64,000 nucleotides of DNA from Planctomycetaceae bacterium (GCA_021203245.1 JAJQBO010000217.1:1-64000); one strand, 5' to 3'; counted from the first letter of the stretch, positions 26,302 through 35,412 are shown. The notes: generated from the sequence alone by a model not told the origin. A program made the numbers and translations.

Positions 26302-27447
26302 CTACTCGGCCTGCCGGCGGCTGGACATGCGGATTGGCCCGATGACGCCCAGGAGCGCACGCCCCGTCTCGCCGTCGAAGTAGCGGACCGCCGACGCTTC
26401 GGGCGTGATCTTCACCGTGTCGTCCATCTTGTAGCCGTGGCGCTGATCGACGCGGGCGATGAGGTTTTCGCTGTCGTCGGCCGCGCGGGACATGTAGATG
26501 TGCGCTTCGGCCCCGAGTTCTTCGATGACGGTGATGTGGGCATTGATGACGTTGTCTTCCTGCTCCCGGGGCGCAATCATCATGTGCTCGGGGCGGATAC
26601 CGATGGAAACGGTCTTGCCGACATGCGCCGCGAGCGAATCGCGGTGCTCGGGCGCGACGGCGAAGGAAAAGCCTTCGCCCTTGACCCGGAGCGGCGTGCC
26701 GCCTTCGATAACGCCTTCGAGGAAGTTCATCGGCGGCGAGCCGATAAAGCCGGCCACGAACTTGTTCGCCGGGTGATCGTAGAGAAGCAGGGGAGAACCG
26801 ATTTGCTGGATAAGCCCGTCCTTCATGACGACGATCTTGTCGCCCATGGTCATGGCTTCGACCTGGTCGTGGGTGACGTAGATCATGGTCGCCTTGAGGC
26901 GGTGGTGCAGCTTGGCGATTTCGGTGCGCATCTGGACGCGCAGTTTGGCGTCGAGGTTGGACAGCGGTTCGTCGAATAGAAACACCTTCGGGTTGCGGAC
27001 AATGGCCCGGCCGACGGCGACGCGCTGGCGCTGGCCGCCGGAGAGCGCCTTCGGCTTGCGGTCGAGCAGCATTTCGATGGAGAGGATTTTCGCGGCGGCG
27101 CGGACGCGGCTGTCGATTTCGGCGTCCGGGAGCTTGCGGATACGCAGGCCAAAAGCCATGTTTTCGTAGACGGTCATGTGGGGGTAGAGGGCGTAATTCT
27201 GGAACACCATGGCGATGTTTCGGTTCTTCGGCGGCAGGTCGTTGACGCGCTCGCCGTCGATAAGGAGATCGCCGGAACTGATGTCCTCCAGGCCCGCGAC
27301 CATGCGGAGCGTCGTCGACTTGCCGCAGCCGGACGGCCCGACAAAGACCACGAATTCCTGATCTTCGATGACGACATTGGCTCCGTGAACCGCCTTGACG
27401 CCGCCTTCATAGACCTTTTCGATGTTCTTCAGTTCCACTCGTGCCAT
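26302..27447 (-). CDS. Sugar ABC transporter ATP-binding protein (UgpC/MsmK-like)
   Basis: A 381-residue ATPase with Walker A GPSGCGKST, Q-loop VFQNYALYPH, signature LSGGQRQR and Walker B VFLFDEPLSNLD. A TOBE/OB regulatory region from about residue 235 contains IGIRPEHMMIA. It is the first gene of the sugar operon. Homologues energise import of sugars, glycerol-phosphate or polyols and can sometimes be shared between importers. Confidence 0.93.
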   Translation of the reverse strand: MARVELKNIEKVYEGGVKAVHGANVVIEDQEFVVFVGPSGCGKSTTLRMVAGLEDISSGDLLIDGERVNDLPPKNRNIAMVFQNYALYPHMTVYENMAFGLRIRKLPDAEIDSRVRAAAKILSIEMLLDRKPKALSGGQRQRVAVGRAIVRNPKVFLFDEPLSNLDAKLRVQMRTEIAKLHHRLKATMIYVTHDQVEAMTMGDKIVVMKDGLIQQIGSPLLLYDHPANKFVAGFIGSPPMNFLEGVIEGGTPLRVKGEGFSFAVAPEHRDSLAAHVGKTVSIGIRPEHMMIAPREQEDNVINAHITVIEELGAEAHIYMSRAADDSENLIARVDQRHGYKMDDTVKITPEASAVRYFDGETGRALLGVIGPIRMSSRRQAE

Positions 27448-27520
27448 GCCTGACTCCTTCTGTTATTGCGCAAACGATTTTTCGCAGTTCGTCAGATCCA
27501 AACGTCTCAATCTCCCTTAA

Positions 27521-27612
27521 TCGTCACCCCGGCGTGCGGGCCTCCACCAGCGGGAAAAGCGGGCGGCTCGGCCGGGGTCCACGGGGAAAACCAGTGAAGG
27601 CATCAAACTCAC
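27521..27612 (+). repeat. Dispersed hairpin repeat, family A, copy 5
   Basis: A plus-orientation unit: GTCACCCCGGCGTGCGGG, GGGCGGCTCGGCCGGGGTCC and the tail GTGAAGGCATCAAACTCA. It pairs with an inverted copy 36 bases further on. The stretch 27448-27756 holds nothing else recognisable. Confidence 0.85.
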
Positions 27613-27647
27613 GCAGTCGCTTTCAGGTTATTTTCATAGCCCCTTTT

Positions 27648-27715
27648 CAGCCCCGTGGACCCCGGCCAGACCGCCCGTCTATCCCCCTGTTGGACGTGGT
27701 GACGCCGGGGTGACG
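27648..27715 (-). repeat. Dispersed hairpin repeat, family A, copy 6
   Basis: A minus-orientation unit with a slightly diverged core (TGGCCGGGGTCCACGGGG), making an inverted pair with copy 5. Confidence 0.8.
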
Positions 27716-27756
27716 TCTGGGGAAACCGGCTGGTTTTATCCGGGCCATTCCCGCCG

Positions 27757-28752
27757 TTACCACGCGCGCGGCACAAAACCCTCCTGGTTGACCCACGATT
27801 TGGGCCTGCCTTTGAGGAAGGTGTCGGCAATCGCCTCCGCCCCCAGGACGCGGAGCGCGCGGTCGGATGCGGTGGAATAATAGGCGGTGTGCGGGGTGAG
27901 AATGATGTTCGGCAACTCGTTGAACGGCGACGGCTGGTGCGGCGGCTCGTCCACCTGCACGTCAAGGCCGGCGCCGGCGATGACGCCTTCCTTCAGGGCG
28001 GTGTACAGGTCGGCTTCGTCGACGACCGCTCCCCGGGCGGTATTGATGAGGAGGGCCGACCGCTTCATCTTCTTGAGCCGGTCCATGTTGATCAGGCCCT
28101 TGTTTTCCGCCGTGGCGGGAATGTGCAGGGAGATGAAATCGGCCTCGCCCAGAAACGCGTCCAGGTCATCCACCTTGCGGATGCCGTTGGCGGCCAGATA
28201 GTCGGCAGTGAGGAACGGGTCGTAGCCGATCGTCTTCATGCCGAAGGCGCGGGCGCGTTCGGCGGTGGCGCGGGCGATAAAGCCGCAGCCGAGCAGGCCG
28301 AAGGTGCACTCGGACAGGCGCGGCGTGTCGGGGTGGAGGATGGTGTCGTTCCACACGCCGGCCCGCACCTGGCGGTCGGCCAGGACGATGCGGCGGTGAA
28401 GGGCAAGGAAAAGGGCCATGGCGTGATCGGCGACCTCGCCCTGGCAGTAGTCGGGCGTGTTGGCGACGCAGATGCCGCGCTTGGCCGCAGCGGCTGCATC
28501 GATGTTGTCGTAGCCGATGCCCATCTTGACGATGATGCGGCAGCGCTGCATCGAGGCGATGAGGGTTTCGTCCAGCACAACCAGCGGATCAAGGATGCCG
28601 TCCGTGTCCACGACCGCTTTCGCGACGGCGGCGGCGTCCTCCTGGTTGACGCGGACGATATCGACGTCGCCCTGGAGCAGGTCGCGGATGGTGGCGTCGA
28701 ACTCCTTCATATCCTTTTCGTCGTCAAGAATAAGGACGTTCCAGCGTGCCAT
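27757..28752 (-). CDS. D-isomer-specific 2-hydroxyacid dehydrogenase
   Basis: A 331-residue NAD(P)-dependent oxidoreductase of the phosphoglycerate/glyoxylate reductase family. The nucleotide fold has GLLGCGFIA near residue 150. The catalytic Arg is in NTARGAVVDE near 237, and the His pair is in TPHTAYYS near 290. It lacks the C-terminal ACT domain of SerA, so a catabolic or reductive role on 2-oxo or 2-hydroxy acids (such as glyoxylate, hydroxypyruvate or tartronate-type compounds) is more likely. An IclR regulator and an HpaI-type aldolase lie just upstream, which supports a sugar-acid pathway. Confidence 0.88.
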   Translation of the reverse strand: MARWNVLILDDEKDMKEFDATIRDLLQGDVDIVRVNQEDAAAVAKAVVDTDGILDPLVVLDETLIASMQRCRIIVKMGIGYDNIDAAAAAKRGICVANTPDYCQGEVADHAMALFLALHRRIVLADRQVRAGVWNDTILHPDTPRLSECTFGLLGCGFIARATAERARAFGMKTIGYDPFLTADYLAANGIRKVDDLDAFLGEADFISLHIPATAENKGLINMDRLKKMKRSALLINTARGAVVDEADLYTALKEGVIAGAGLDVQVDEPPHQPSPFNELPNIILTPHTAYYSTASDRALRVLGAEAIADTFLKGRPKSWVNQEGFVPRAW

Positions 28753-29074
28753 GGTTGTTCTCCTCGGCGGTCAGGGGCAAGTATTTTCGCAAACGGTCGA
28801 CTTATCGGCGGCAACGGAAACGGGATTCCGCCGTGCTGCGTCACTGTTTCTTCGGAGGAACGGTATAAGGCAAAAGCGAGCGGCAAAGGGTAGTCGGGCG
28901 TTGCGCAGGGAATTCATTATTGATGAATTGCATTTCGTAATAATATAATACCTCGAAAATTCAACGGTGTCAACACACTTATTTCCCGCTTTGCTGGAAA
29001 AATTGTGTATCCACACGTGGATTTCGGCCGTCACCGAGAATGACCAGCGGCCCCAGTATCGCAGCGGCGTCGAT
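28753..29074. promoter_or_regulatory. Intergenic region with IclR-type operator candidate
   Basis: AT-rich between 28905 and 28975. It contains a perfect interrupted palindrome AATTCAT-5-ATGAATT at 28911-28929. Just beside it, CGTAATAAT (28936-28944) is the inverse of the ATTATTACG found upstream of the IclR gene. No gene is seen here. Confidence 0.5.
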
Positions 29075-29833
29075 TTATTGCAACTGCGGCTGCAATTCCG
29101 CTGCCGCCTGCAGAAACTTGTCGGCGAAAAAGGTGACCCGGTCGTCCATGACCCGCAGGGACGGCCCGCTGATGCTTAGGCCGGCGACGACGTCGCCGTG
29201 GTAATTCCGCAGCGGTACGCCGACGCAGCGGATGCCGTATTCGTGTTCCATATTGTCGATGGAATAACCGCGTGCACGGGTTGCCTCGAGATCGTCCCGG
29301 AGCGCGTCCGGGTTGGTGATGGTGTAGGGGGTACAGCGTGGCAGGCCAGCCTGGACAACGGTGGCGAAGACGTCGTCGCCCATAAAGGCGAGCATGGCTT
29401 TCCCGATCCCGGTGCAGTACATTTTGGCGCTGAGGCCGGAGATGACCCGCGCAAACATGGAGCCGGGCGGGTAGGAACTGTCGAGATAAATGATCTGCGG
29501 CGCATCGGGCCGGGCGAGATAGACCACTTCGCCGCATTCCCGGGCCAGACTGTCCATGTACGGTTTGGTGGATTGGCGCAGTTGGTCCGTGTTCAGGAGG
29601 GTGTTGGCAAGCTGGAGAATTTTTTTGCCCAGACGATATTTGCCGGTCTGGGGACTTTTTTCGATAACGCCGCACTGGCGGAAGGTGCTCATGATGTTGT
29701 AGGCCGAGCTCTTGAGCATGCCCGATGCCTCGGCCAATTCGTTGATGCCGCGCTCGGGATGCGCAGCGTCGAACAGGTCGAGCAGCTTTACCGCTTTATA
29801 GAGAGATTTCACCTTGGGCGTCTGTTCGTCCAC
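29075..29833 (-). CDS. IclR-family transcriptional regulator
   Basis: A 252-residue DNA-binding regulator. The N-terminal winged helix-turn-helix (residues about 8-70, with INELAEASGMLKSSAYNIMS) is followed by the IclR effector domain (about 75-250), including GKAMLAF near residue 145 and CVGVPLRNYHGDVVAGLSIS near 205. Such regulators respond to small organic acids. It is transcribed away from the aldolase gene, and TTCATTATT repeats in the shared promoter region are also present before the dehydrogenase. It therefore probably controls both neighbours as well as itself. Confidence 0.9.
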   Translation of the reverse strand: MDEQTPKVKSLYKAVKLLDLFDAAHPERGINELAEASGMLKSSAYNIMSTFRQCGVIEKSPQTGKYRLGKKILQLANTLLNTDQLRQSTKPYMDSLARECGEVVYLARPDAPQIIYLDSSYPPGSMFARVISGLSAKMYCTGIGKAMLAFMGDDVFATVVQAGLPRCTPYTITNPDALRDDLEATRARGYSIDNMEHEYGIRCVGVPLRNYHGDVVAGLSISGPSLRVMDDRVTFFADKFLQAAAELQPQLQ

Positions 29834-29863
29834 AACCTTCCTTTATGTCAGCGGTACGTCAAC

Positions 29864-29896
29864 TTTTCATTATTATACACCCCGATTCATTATTAC
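29864..29896. promoter_or_regulatory. Direct repeat operator candidate between IclR gene and aldolase
   Basis: TTCATTATT occurs twice (29867-29875, 29886-29894), 19 bases apart, in the divergent promoter region. The same motif is the left half of the palindrome at 28911. Confidence 0.4.
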
Positions 29897-29987
29897 GCAA
29901 ATTTTTATGGCAAAAACCATCGTCGAGGGGTATAGTGGATCTATCTAGGCTGTGGTTACCTGCTCCCTTTTTCTTTGGAGGAATACG

Positions 29988-30752
29988 ATGGTTCCCGATA
30001 CGCTGGTAAAACGCTTCAAGGCCGGTGAGACGCTGTACGGCACGTTTGCCGATTTTCTGTCCCCCGATATTGTCGAGATGTTCGGCCTGGCCGGCTTCGA
30101 CTTTACCGTCGTCGACTGCGAGCACGGCGCGAGCGGGCCGGATCGCGCCGTCGACATGGTCCGCGCCGGCACGGTGACCAATATGCCGACCATGGTCCGC
30201 GTTCCGAACGCGCTCCCGAGCACCATTCTCAAACACCTCGATATCGGCTCGGCCGGCATCATGGTGCCGCTGGTCCACACCCCCGACATCGCCAAAACCG
30301 TGGCCGAAGCCGCCCGCTACTATCCGCGCGGCCGGCGCGGCTATGCCGGCATGCGTTCCGCCAATTGGGGTTTTCTCACCGTTGAAGAACATATCGAACG
30401 CTGCAACGCCAACACCTTTGTCCAGGTGCAGGCGGAAAGCGTCGAGGCGGTCAAGAACATCGACGCCATCGCCTCGATTGACGGCATCGATTCGATCTTT
30501 ATCGGCACCTTCGACCTGTCGCAAAGCTTGGGCATCCCCGGCCAGGTGAACGATGCGAAAATGGTCGACGCCATCGGCACCGTCCTGAAGGCGGTCAAGA
30601 ACGCGGGCAAGGTGGCGGGCATCTTCGCGGGCACCTTCGAAAACGCCAAGCGCTATGCCGATATGGGCTTCCAGTTCATTATCTACGCCGGCGACGTCAT
30701 CATGATTCACCAGGCTGCCACCGCCGCCGTCAAGGCGTTGAAGGGCAAGTAA
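29988..30752 (+). CDS. HpcH/HpaI-family aldolase
   Basis: A 254-residue class II-type metal-dependent aldolase of the 2-dehydro-3-deoxyglucarate / 4-hydroxy-2-oxoheptanedioate family. It shows FTVVDCEHGASG near residue 40, MVRVPN near 70, GSAGIMVPLVHTP near 88 and the Arg-rich YYPRGRRGYAGMR. Related enzymes split 2-keto-3-deoxy acids into pyruvate and an aldehyde such as tartronate semialdehyde. The start at 29988 follows TTGGAGG; an earlier frame start is not preceded by one. The IclR gene is divergent, and the AroE-like gene follows after a hairpin. Confidence 0.88.
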   Translation: MVPDTLVKRFKAGETLYGTFADFLSPDIVEMFGLAGFDFTVVDCEHGASGPDRAVDMVRAGTVTNMPTMVRVPNALPSTILKHLDIGSAGIMVPLVHTPDIAKTVAEAARYYPRGRRGYAGMRSANWGFLTVEEHIERCNANTFVQVQAESVEAVKNIDAIASIDGIDSIFIGTFDLSQSLGIPGQVNDAKMVDAIGTVLKAVKNAGKVAGIFAGTFENAKRYADMGFQFIIYAGDVIMIHQAATAAVKALKGK

Positions 30753-30771
30753 CGGGCGACTCTTTCCACGC

Positions 30772-30800
30772 CGCCTCCGCCTTCGCCGGCGGAGGCGTTT
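30772..30800 (+). terminator. Hairpin with short T-run after aldolase
   Basis: A 10-base-pair stem CGCCTCCGCC/GGCGGAGGCG with a 6-base loop, followed by TTTTC. It lies between the aldolase and the AroE-like gene and may reduce readthrough rather than block it. Confidence 0.6.
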
Positions 30801-30826
30801 TCATATCGTTCGACAAAGGTGTAGCC

Positions 30827-31720
30827 ATGCATTTCGATAACCTGCGCTTCAATCCGGATACGCGCCTTTTCCCCATCATCGGCTATCCGATGGGACAAAG
30901 CAGCGCCTCGCACGCCTACAATCCGCTGTTCGTCGCCAACAACCTGAACGAAATCATGTGGCCGGTGGAGATTCGACCCGAGCAGGTGGGCGATTTCATG
31001 GCTGCCGCCAGAACCCTCGGCATCCGCCACTTCACCCTCACCATGCCGCTGAAATCGGCCATCATTCCCCATTTGGACGTGGTGGACGCGGACTCGCGTT
31101 TTTTCAATTCCGTCAATATCGTCCGCTTCGACGGCGAGGGCCGTTCCCACGGCGCGGGCATGGACGGCAAAGGCAACCTCGCCGCCATCCAGGCGGCCGG
31201 CGTCGACGTGCGGGGCATGCGGGTGGTCATGCTGGGGGCCGGGGCGATTGTGGGGGCGATTACGTTACAACTGGCGGGCGCGGGCGCGGCGTCCGTCCGT
31301 ATTCTCAACCGGTCCGCCGACAAGGCGGCGGCGCTGGTCGAGCGCCTGCGGCCGCGCGTCGGGGCGATGCAGCTTGAATCGGGCCCGTTTACGGACGCGG
31401 CTCTCAACGATGCCGCGGAAGGGTGCGACTTCCTCATGCAGTCGACGCCCCTGGGGATGTACGGTTATGATCGCGATTTCGACGACCTGTCGTTTATCGA
31501 CCGATTGCCCGCCCATGCGGTGGTGATGGAAAATATCGTCAACCCGCCCGAGACCCGGCTGGTCAAGGCGGCGTCGGCGCTGGGGCTGAAGACCATCGCC
31601 GGCATCGATATGCTGCTGGGCCAGCTTGGGGCGATTTTCAATTTCTGCTATGGGTTTACGCCGCCGCCGGAACAGTTGCTGCTGGCGAAGGCGGGGATTT
31701 ACGGGTATTTCGGGATATAG
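30827..31720 (+). CDS. Shikimate/quinate dehydrogenase-like protein
   Basis: A 297-residue member of the AroE superfamily. The catalytic Lys is in FTLTMPLKSAI near residue 70. The Asp position is in GAGMDGKGNLAAI near 105, where AroE usually has TDxxG. The nucleotide loop VVMLGAGAIVGA and the STPLGMYG block are also present. True biosynthetic AroE is possible. The catabolic setting (aldolase, hydroxyacid dehydrogenase, IclR) instead suggests one of the AroE paralogues that oxidise quinate, shikimate or similar hydroxyacids. Ribosome-binding sequence before the ATG is weak (AAAGGTGTAGCC). Confidence 0.8.
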   Translation: MHFDNLRFNPDTRLFPIIGYPMGQSSASHAYNPLFVANNLNEIMWPVEIRPEQVGDFMAAARTLGIRHFTLTMPLKSAIIPHLDVVDADSRFFNSVNIVRFDGEGRSHGAGMDGKGNLAAIQAAGVDVRGMRVVMLGAGAIVGAITLQLAGAGAASVRILNRSADKAAALVERLRPRVGAMQLESGPFTDAALNDAAEGCDFLMQSTPLGMYGYDRDFDDLSFIDRLPAHAVVMENIVNPPETRLVKAASALGLKTIAGIDMLLGQLGAIFNFCYGFTPPPEQLLLAKAGIYGYFGI

Positions 31721-31779
31721 GTGTGCGGTATTACACGAGATGTCGAGTGCCTCAAAAACTCCGTTTCGCCTCCCCCAAA

Positions 31780-31955
31780 GTCACCCCGGCGGTGGAGCGT
31801 CGACCAGCGGACACGCGTGTGGTTGTGCCGGGGCAGGGCGAATGACCCTGTGCTGCAATGCGATGCAGGGTTCCCTGCCGTTCATGTCCGGCCCGATTGC
31901 CCCGGCACAACTTCCCGTTTGGGATGTAGCGGACGTTTCTCCCGCCGGGGTGACG
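31780..31955. repeat. Long palindromic repeat, family B, copy 2
   Basis: Outer arms GTCACCCCGGCGG / CCGCCGGGGTGAC and inner arms TTGTGCCGGGGCA / TGCCCCGGCACAA. It lies between two converging genes and could terminate both. Confidence 0.85.
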
Positions 31956-31989
31956 GATGGGGGATGGCGAAGCGGAAGTGGTTGGCCCT

Positions 31990-32808
31990 CTACCGCCTCC
32001 GCGCCCACACCACCCAGCCGGCCGGCAACTCCCGTCCGGGGCCGTCGGGAGCGAGCCGCAACGCTTCCGTTTCGGCGTCCTCCCATCCGGGGAAATCGGC
32101 GAGGAGATGAAGCAACCGCTCGCCATCCCAGCCCTCGCTGTGCACGGTGAGGCAGAACAGCCCGTCGGGAGCGGTCAGCGGGATGACGTCTGCGAACAGG
32201 AGCGGCAGATCCCGCTTCAGCTTCCATTCCCGCTTGCCGGCGCGGCCATAGGCGGGCGGATCGGCGAGAATGGCGTCGTAGACGCGGCCGCGCCGAGCGT
32301 CCCGGAGCATAAAGCCCCGGGCGTCGTCGACCAGCCAGCGCACCGGGGCGTCGGCCAGACCCGAAAGCGCCGCGTTTTCCTTGGCGGTGCGGACCGCGGC
32401 CGGGGCGGCGTCGACATGCACGACAGATGCCGCGCCCGCTGCCGCCAAGCGCAACGTGACGAGGCCGGTGTGAGCGAAAAGATTGAGAACTCGCGCCTGC
32501 GGCACCGTCTCGCCCAGCCGGGCAATCACCCCGTCGGCGACAGCGCCGTGTTCGGGGAAGATTCCCACCTGACCGCCGGACGCGGGTCGAAGCCGCATGG
32601 TAAGCGCGCCGAGTTTTACGTGCCAGTCATCAGGCGCATCCCCCTGCCAGCCGCCGTCACGGGAATACACGAGAGCGGCAGCATCCCAGGCGCTCCGGTC
32701 GAGACCGGCCGGAAAGCGGGCGGCCGGGGCTGGACGGTCGACGACGATGTCGCCGAAGCGTTCGAGCCGGCGTTCGTTGCCGCAATCGAGGAGGGCGTGG
32801 CCGCTCAT
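31990..32808 (-). CDS. Class I SAM-dependent methyltransferase (RlmI-like)
   Basis: A 272-residue protein. The start at 32808 overlaps the stop of the upstream acyltransferase by ATGA; the longer open frame is a shadow of that gene. The SAM-binding motif is VLNLFAHTGLVTL near residue 112. The catalytic motif is AILADPPAYGR near 195, in the form used by RlmI/RlmK-type rRNA cytosine methyltransferases. The N-terminal part is shorter than in RlmI and has no clear PUA domain. It probably methylates RNA, but the target is not known. It is the last gene of the purC-acyltransferase operon. Confidence 0.8.
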   Translation of the reverse strand: MSGHALLDCGNERRLERFGDIVVDRPAPAARFPAGLDRSAWDAAALVYSRDGGWQGDAPDDWHVKLGALTMRLRPASGGQVGIFPEHGAVADGVIARLGETVPQARVLNLFAHTGLVTLRLAAAGAASVVHVDAAPAAVRTAKENAALSGLADAPVRWLVDDARGFMLRDARRGRVYDAILADPPAYGRAGKREWKLKRDLPLLFADVIPLTAPDGLFCLTVHSEGWDGERLLHLLADFPGWEDAETEALRLAPDGPGRELPAGWVVWARRR

Positions 32809-33467
32809 TCCTTGACCTCGCGGCCCGACAGCATGCCGATGGCGCGGACAATGCGATGGCCGAGGTTTTTGATCATCTGGGCACGTTCGTCCTTCGGCAG
32901 GCGGCGGTAGAGATATTCCTTGTCCATGAGCGGCACCGGCCGGCCGAAATGCACCTTTACCCTGGGGCCGAGGCGCGGCAGCCGTTTGCCGGGCGGCATG
33001 ACTTCGGACGAGCCGATGATGGCGGTGGGGATAATGGGAAGTCGCGTCTCGAGCGCCAGCAACGCCGCGCCGGGCCGGGCGCGGTTCATGCGCGGGCGCG
33101 GGTTGATGTGGCCCTCGGGGAAGATGCCGACGGCCTCGCCCGCCTTCATCCAGCCGAGGGCTGTCGCGAGCATTTTCGCCTGCGACGCGCGGTCGCCACG
33201 GCGAAAGGGAATGGCGCCGCCGGAGCGGAGAATCCAGCCCATAAGCGGATGGTGGAACGGCTCCTCGTAGGCAATCATGTGCAGCGGTTTCAGCCGCACC
33301 CTGCAATAGGCGAGGGCGAGAAGGGGACCGTCCAGAAAGCTGGAATGGTTGGCGGCGACGATGCAGGGGCCGTCCGGGAGGTTGCCCGCGTTTTCGACCC
33401 CGTCAAAAAAGGGCAGGGCGACGGTGGAGATGACGCCCGCCGCGAGATAGTAACTTTTCCAGGCCAT
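32805..33467 (-). CDS. plsC: 1-acyl-sn-glycerol-3-phosphate acyltransferase family protein
   Basis: A 220-residue membrane-associated acyltransferase with the HX4D motif NHSSFLDG near residue 40, the substrate-binding IPFRRGDR near 90 and FPEGHINPR near 118. This is the PlsC family, which adds the second acyl chain in phosphatidic acid synthesis. The N-terminus has one short hydrophobic stretch. It follows the lipid A acyltransferase-like gene by 30 bases and overlaps the methyltransferase, so co-expression is expected. A different lysophospholipid acyltransferase role is possible. Confidence 0.87.
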   Translation of the reverse strand: MAWKSYYLAAGVISTVALPFFDGVENAGNLPDGPCIVAANHSSFLDGPLLALAYCRVRLKPLHMIAYEEPFHHPLMGWILRSGGAIPFRRGDRASQAKMLATALGWMKAGEAVGIFPEGHINPRPRMNRARPGAALLALETRLPIIPTAIIGSSEVMPPGKRLPRLGPRVKVHFGRPVPLMDKEYLYRRLPKDERAQMIKNLGHRIVRAIGMLSGREVKE

Positions 33468-33497
33468 AATACTTCCATTATTACCCGCTGCGCGGGT

Positions 33498-34409
33498 TTA
33501 CCCCCACTCACCCACGCTTTTCCACCTGCGGTGAATCCACATCCATTGTTCCGGCGCGCGCATGATCATGTCGGAGACGTCGCTGTTGATCGCGTCCACC
33601 AGCCGCTTGACCTCGGCGCGCCGGTCGGCCTCCGGATCGGGCCGGTGAATGGCGGGCTGGACGACGATGCGGAGAATCCGCTCGCCCTCGTTTACCCGCA
33701 TCGCCCCCATCACGCACATCGGGCAGCCGAAGCGGACCGCGAGTTCCACCGGCGCCGTGATGGTGCTGGCCGGCTTGCCAAGGAACGGCGACATCACTCC
33801 GAGCCGGCCGCCGTCCTGGTCGGGCAGGACGCCGACCGCGCCTTTTTTCCGCAATATCGACGCGGCCCGGCGAATCGCCCCCTGCTTGTCGAGTATCGGC
33901 CCGCCAAGCCGCTCGCGGATGCTTCTGACTATATCGTCGATGCGGGGATTGTCCAGAGGACGCGCGAGCGAGCCGCTATTTACCCCGATGACGCGGATGG
34001 CGGTATTGCACCATTCCCAATTGCCGAAATGGGCGGTGAACAACACCATGCCCTTGTTTTCCGCCTTGAGGGCATAGACCCGTTCCCGGAAGGCGTCGAC
34101 GTCGACGCGGCGCAGGAATTCCTCGTTCGTCATCCGGCCGAGGCGGCAGAACTCGGCCATGGTCATGCCGTAGTTCTGGAAATTCGCCCTGACGAACGCG
34201 TCGAGGGCGGTTCCCTCAAGCCCAAGCCGGTCGTGGACCTGGTCGCGGGCGCGCTGGCGGTGGCGTTTGTCCAGCGCGCGGGCAACATCGCCAAGCCGCC
34301 GGCCGACCCAGTGGGCGGCGGGCAGGGGCAGGGCGGACAAGGTCAGCATCGCCGCCTTGGCGGCTGCGTACTCGGCCGCGTGCCGGAGCGGCCTGGCCTG
34401 TTTCGCCAT
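33498..34409 (-). CDS. Lipid A biosynthesis acyltransferase (LpxL/HtrB family)
   Basis: A 303-residue membrane-anchored acyltransferase. The active-site block is FTAHFGNWEWCN near residue 105, followed by VGVLPDQDGGRLGV near 165 and a C-terminal PEQWMWIHRRW, all hallmarks of the HtrB/LpxL family. It transfers a secondary acyl chain to lipid A, so it supports an LPS-bearing outer membrane. The start at 34409 overlaps the purC stop by one base (TGATG), which implies translational coupling. Confidence 0.9.
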   Translation of the reverse strand: MAKQARPLRHAAEYAAAKAAMLTLSALPLPAAHWVGRRLGDVARALDKRHRQRARDQVHDRLGLEGTALDAFVRANFQNYGMTMAEFCRLGRMTNEEFLRRVDVDAFRERVYALKAENKGMVLFTAHFGNWEWCNTAIRVIGVNSGSLARPLDNPRIDDIVRSIRERLGGPILDKQGAIRRAASILRKKGAVGVLPDQDGGRLGVMSPFLGKPASTITAPVELAVRFGCPMCVMGAMRVNEGERILRIVVQPAIHRPDPEADRRAEVKRLVDAINSDVSDMIMRAPEQWMWIHRRWKSVGEWG

Positions 34410-35305
34410 CAGTCCAGCGTTTTCCCGGTGAGGATGCGGTAGGCCTCGAGGTACCGGTCCCGGGTCGCGGCGACAACCGTCTCGGGCAGGCCGGGGGCCG
34501 GCGGTTCCTTGTTCCACGCGCACTCGCGCTCGAGCCAGTCCCGCAGATACTGCTTGTCGAAGGACGGCGGGTTGTGGCCGGGTTGCCAGGCGTCGGCGGG
34601 CCAGAAACGGGACGAGTCGGGCGTCAGCACTTCGTCGATGAGGATGGGCTTGCCGTCGTAAATGCCGAATTCGAACTTGGTGTCGGCGATGATGATGCCC
34701 TTCCCCCGGGCGTATTCCGCCGCCTTGGCGTAAAGCCGCAGGGCGGCGTCGCGGACCGTGCCGGCCAGCCCTTCGCCCAGCCGCTTCGCCATCACTTCGA
34801 AAGAGACGTTTTCGTCATGGCCGACGTCGGCCTTGGTCGAGGGGGTGAACAGCGGTTCGGGCAGGCGGTCCGCCATCTTGAGGCCTTCCGGCAGCTTGAT
34901 GCCGCAGATGCCGCCGGTGGCGTTGTACTCCTTCCAGCCGGAACCGATGATATAGCCCCTGACGATGCACTCGAAAGGAATGACCTCGGCCTTTTTCACC
35001 AGCAGCGACCGGCCGGAAAGCTGCTTGTGGATGTCGGCCGGCAGCTTCAATTCGTCCAGCGAGGTCGAGATGAGATGGTTCGGGATGACGTCGGAAAGCA
35101 GGTCCAGCCAGAACAGGGTCAACTGGGTCAGGATGCGGCCCTTGTCCGGGATAGGGGTGGGGAAGACCACGTCGAAGGCGCTGATGTGGTCGGTCGCGAC
35201 CAGCAGGATGCGGTCGCCCAAATCGTAGACATCCCGAACCTTGCCCCGCTTGGGCGCGGGCAGGCCGGGTATGGAACTTTCGAAAACGGCGTCGTTCATG
35301 TTCAT
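34409..35305 (-). CDS. purC: Phosphoribosylaminoimidazole-succinocarboxamide synthase
   Basis: A 298-residue SAICAR synthase that joins CAIR and aspartate with ATP in purine synthesis. It has the N-terminal block RGKVRDVYDLGDRILLVATD, then DHISAFDVVF, the VRGYIIGSGWKEY segment and DTKFEFGI near residue 205. Its length and sequence match the long (yeast Ade1-like) type rather than the ~240-residue E. coli type. The start at 35305 is chosen because the protein homology begins there; the frame is open 26 codons further. A second ATG two codons later is possible. It heads the operon with the two acyltransferases. Confidence 0.94.
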   Translation of the reverse strand: MNMNDAVFESSIPGLPAPKRGKVRDVYDLGDRILLVATDHISAFDVVFPTPIPDKGRILTQLTLFWLDLLSDVIPNHLISTSLDELKLPADIHKQLSGRSLLVKKAEVIPFECIVRGYIIGSGWKEYNATGGICGIKLPEGLKMADRLPEPLFTPSTKADVGHDENVSFEVMAKRLGEGLAGTVRDAALRLYAKAAEYARGKGIIIADTKFEFGIYDGKPILIDEVLTPDSSRFWPADAWQPGHNPPSFDKQYLRDWLERECAWNKEPPAPGLPETVVAATRDRYLEAYRILTGKTLD

Positions 35306-35412
35306 GCAAATCCCCCGTGGGCGTACGGCCGCCGTAACAGCGGTCCGGCCATCATTTTTTATCGGAAAAGCCCGTATTGTCAACCATTATCAGATATACT
35401 CCGGGTAAAACC

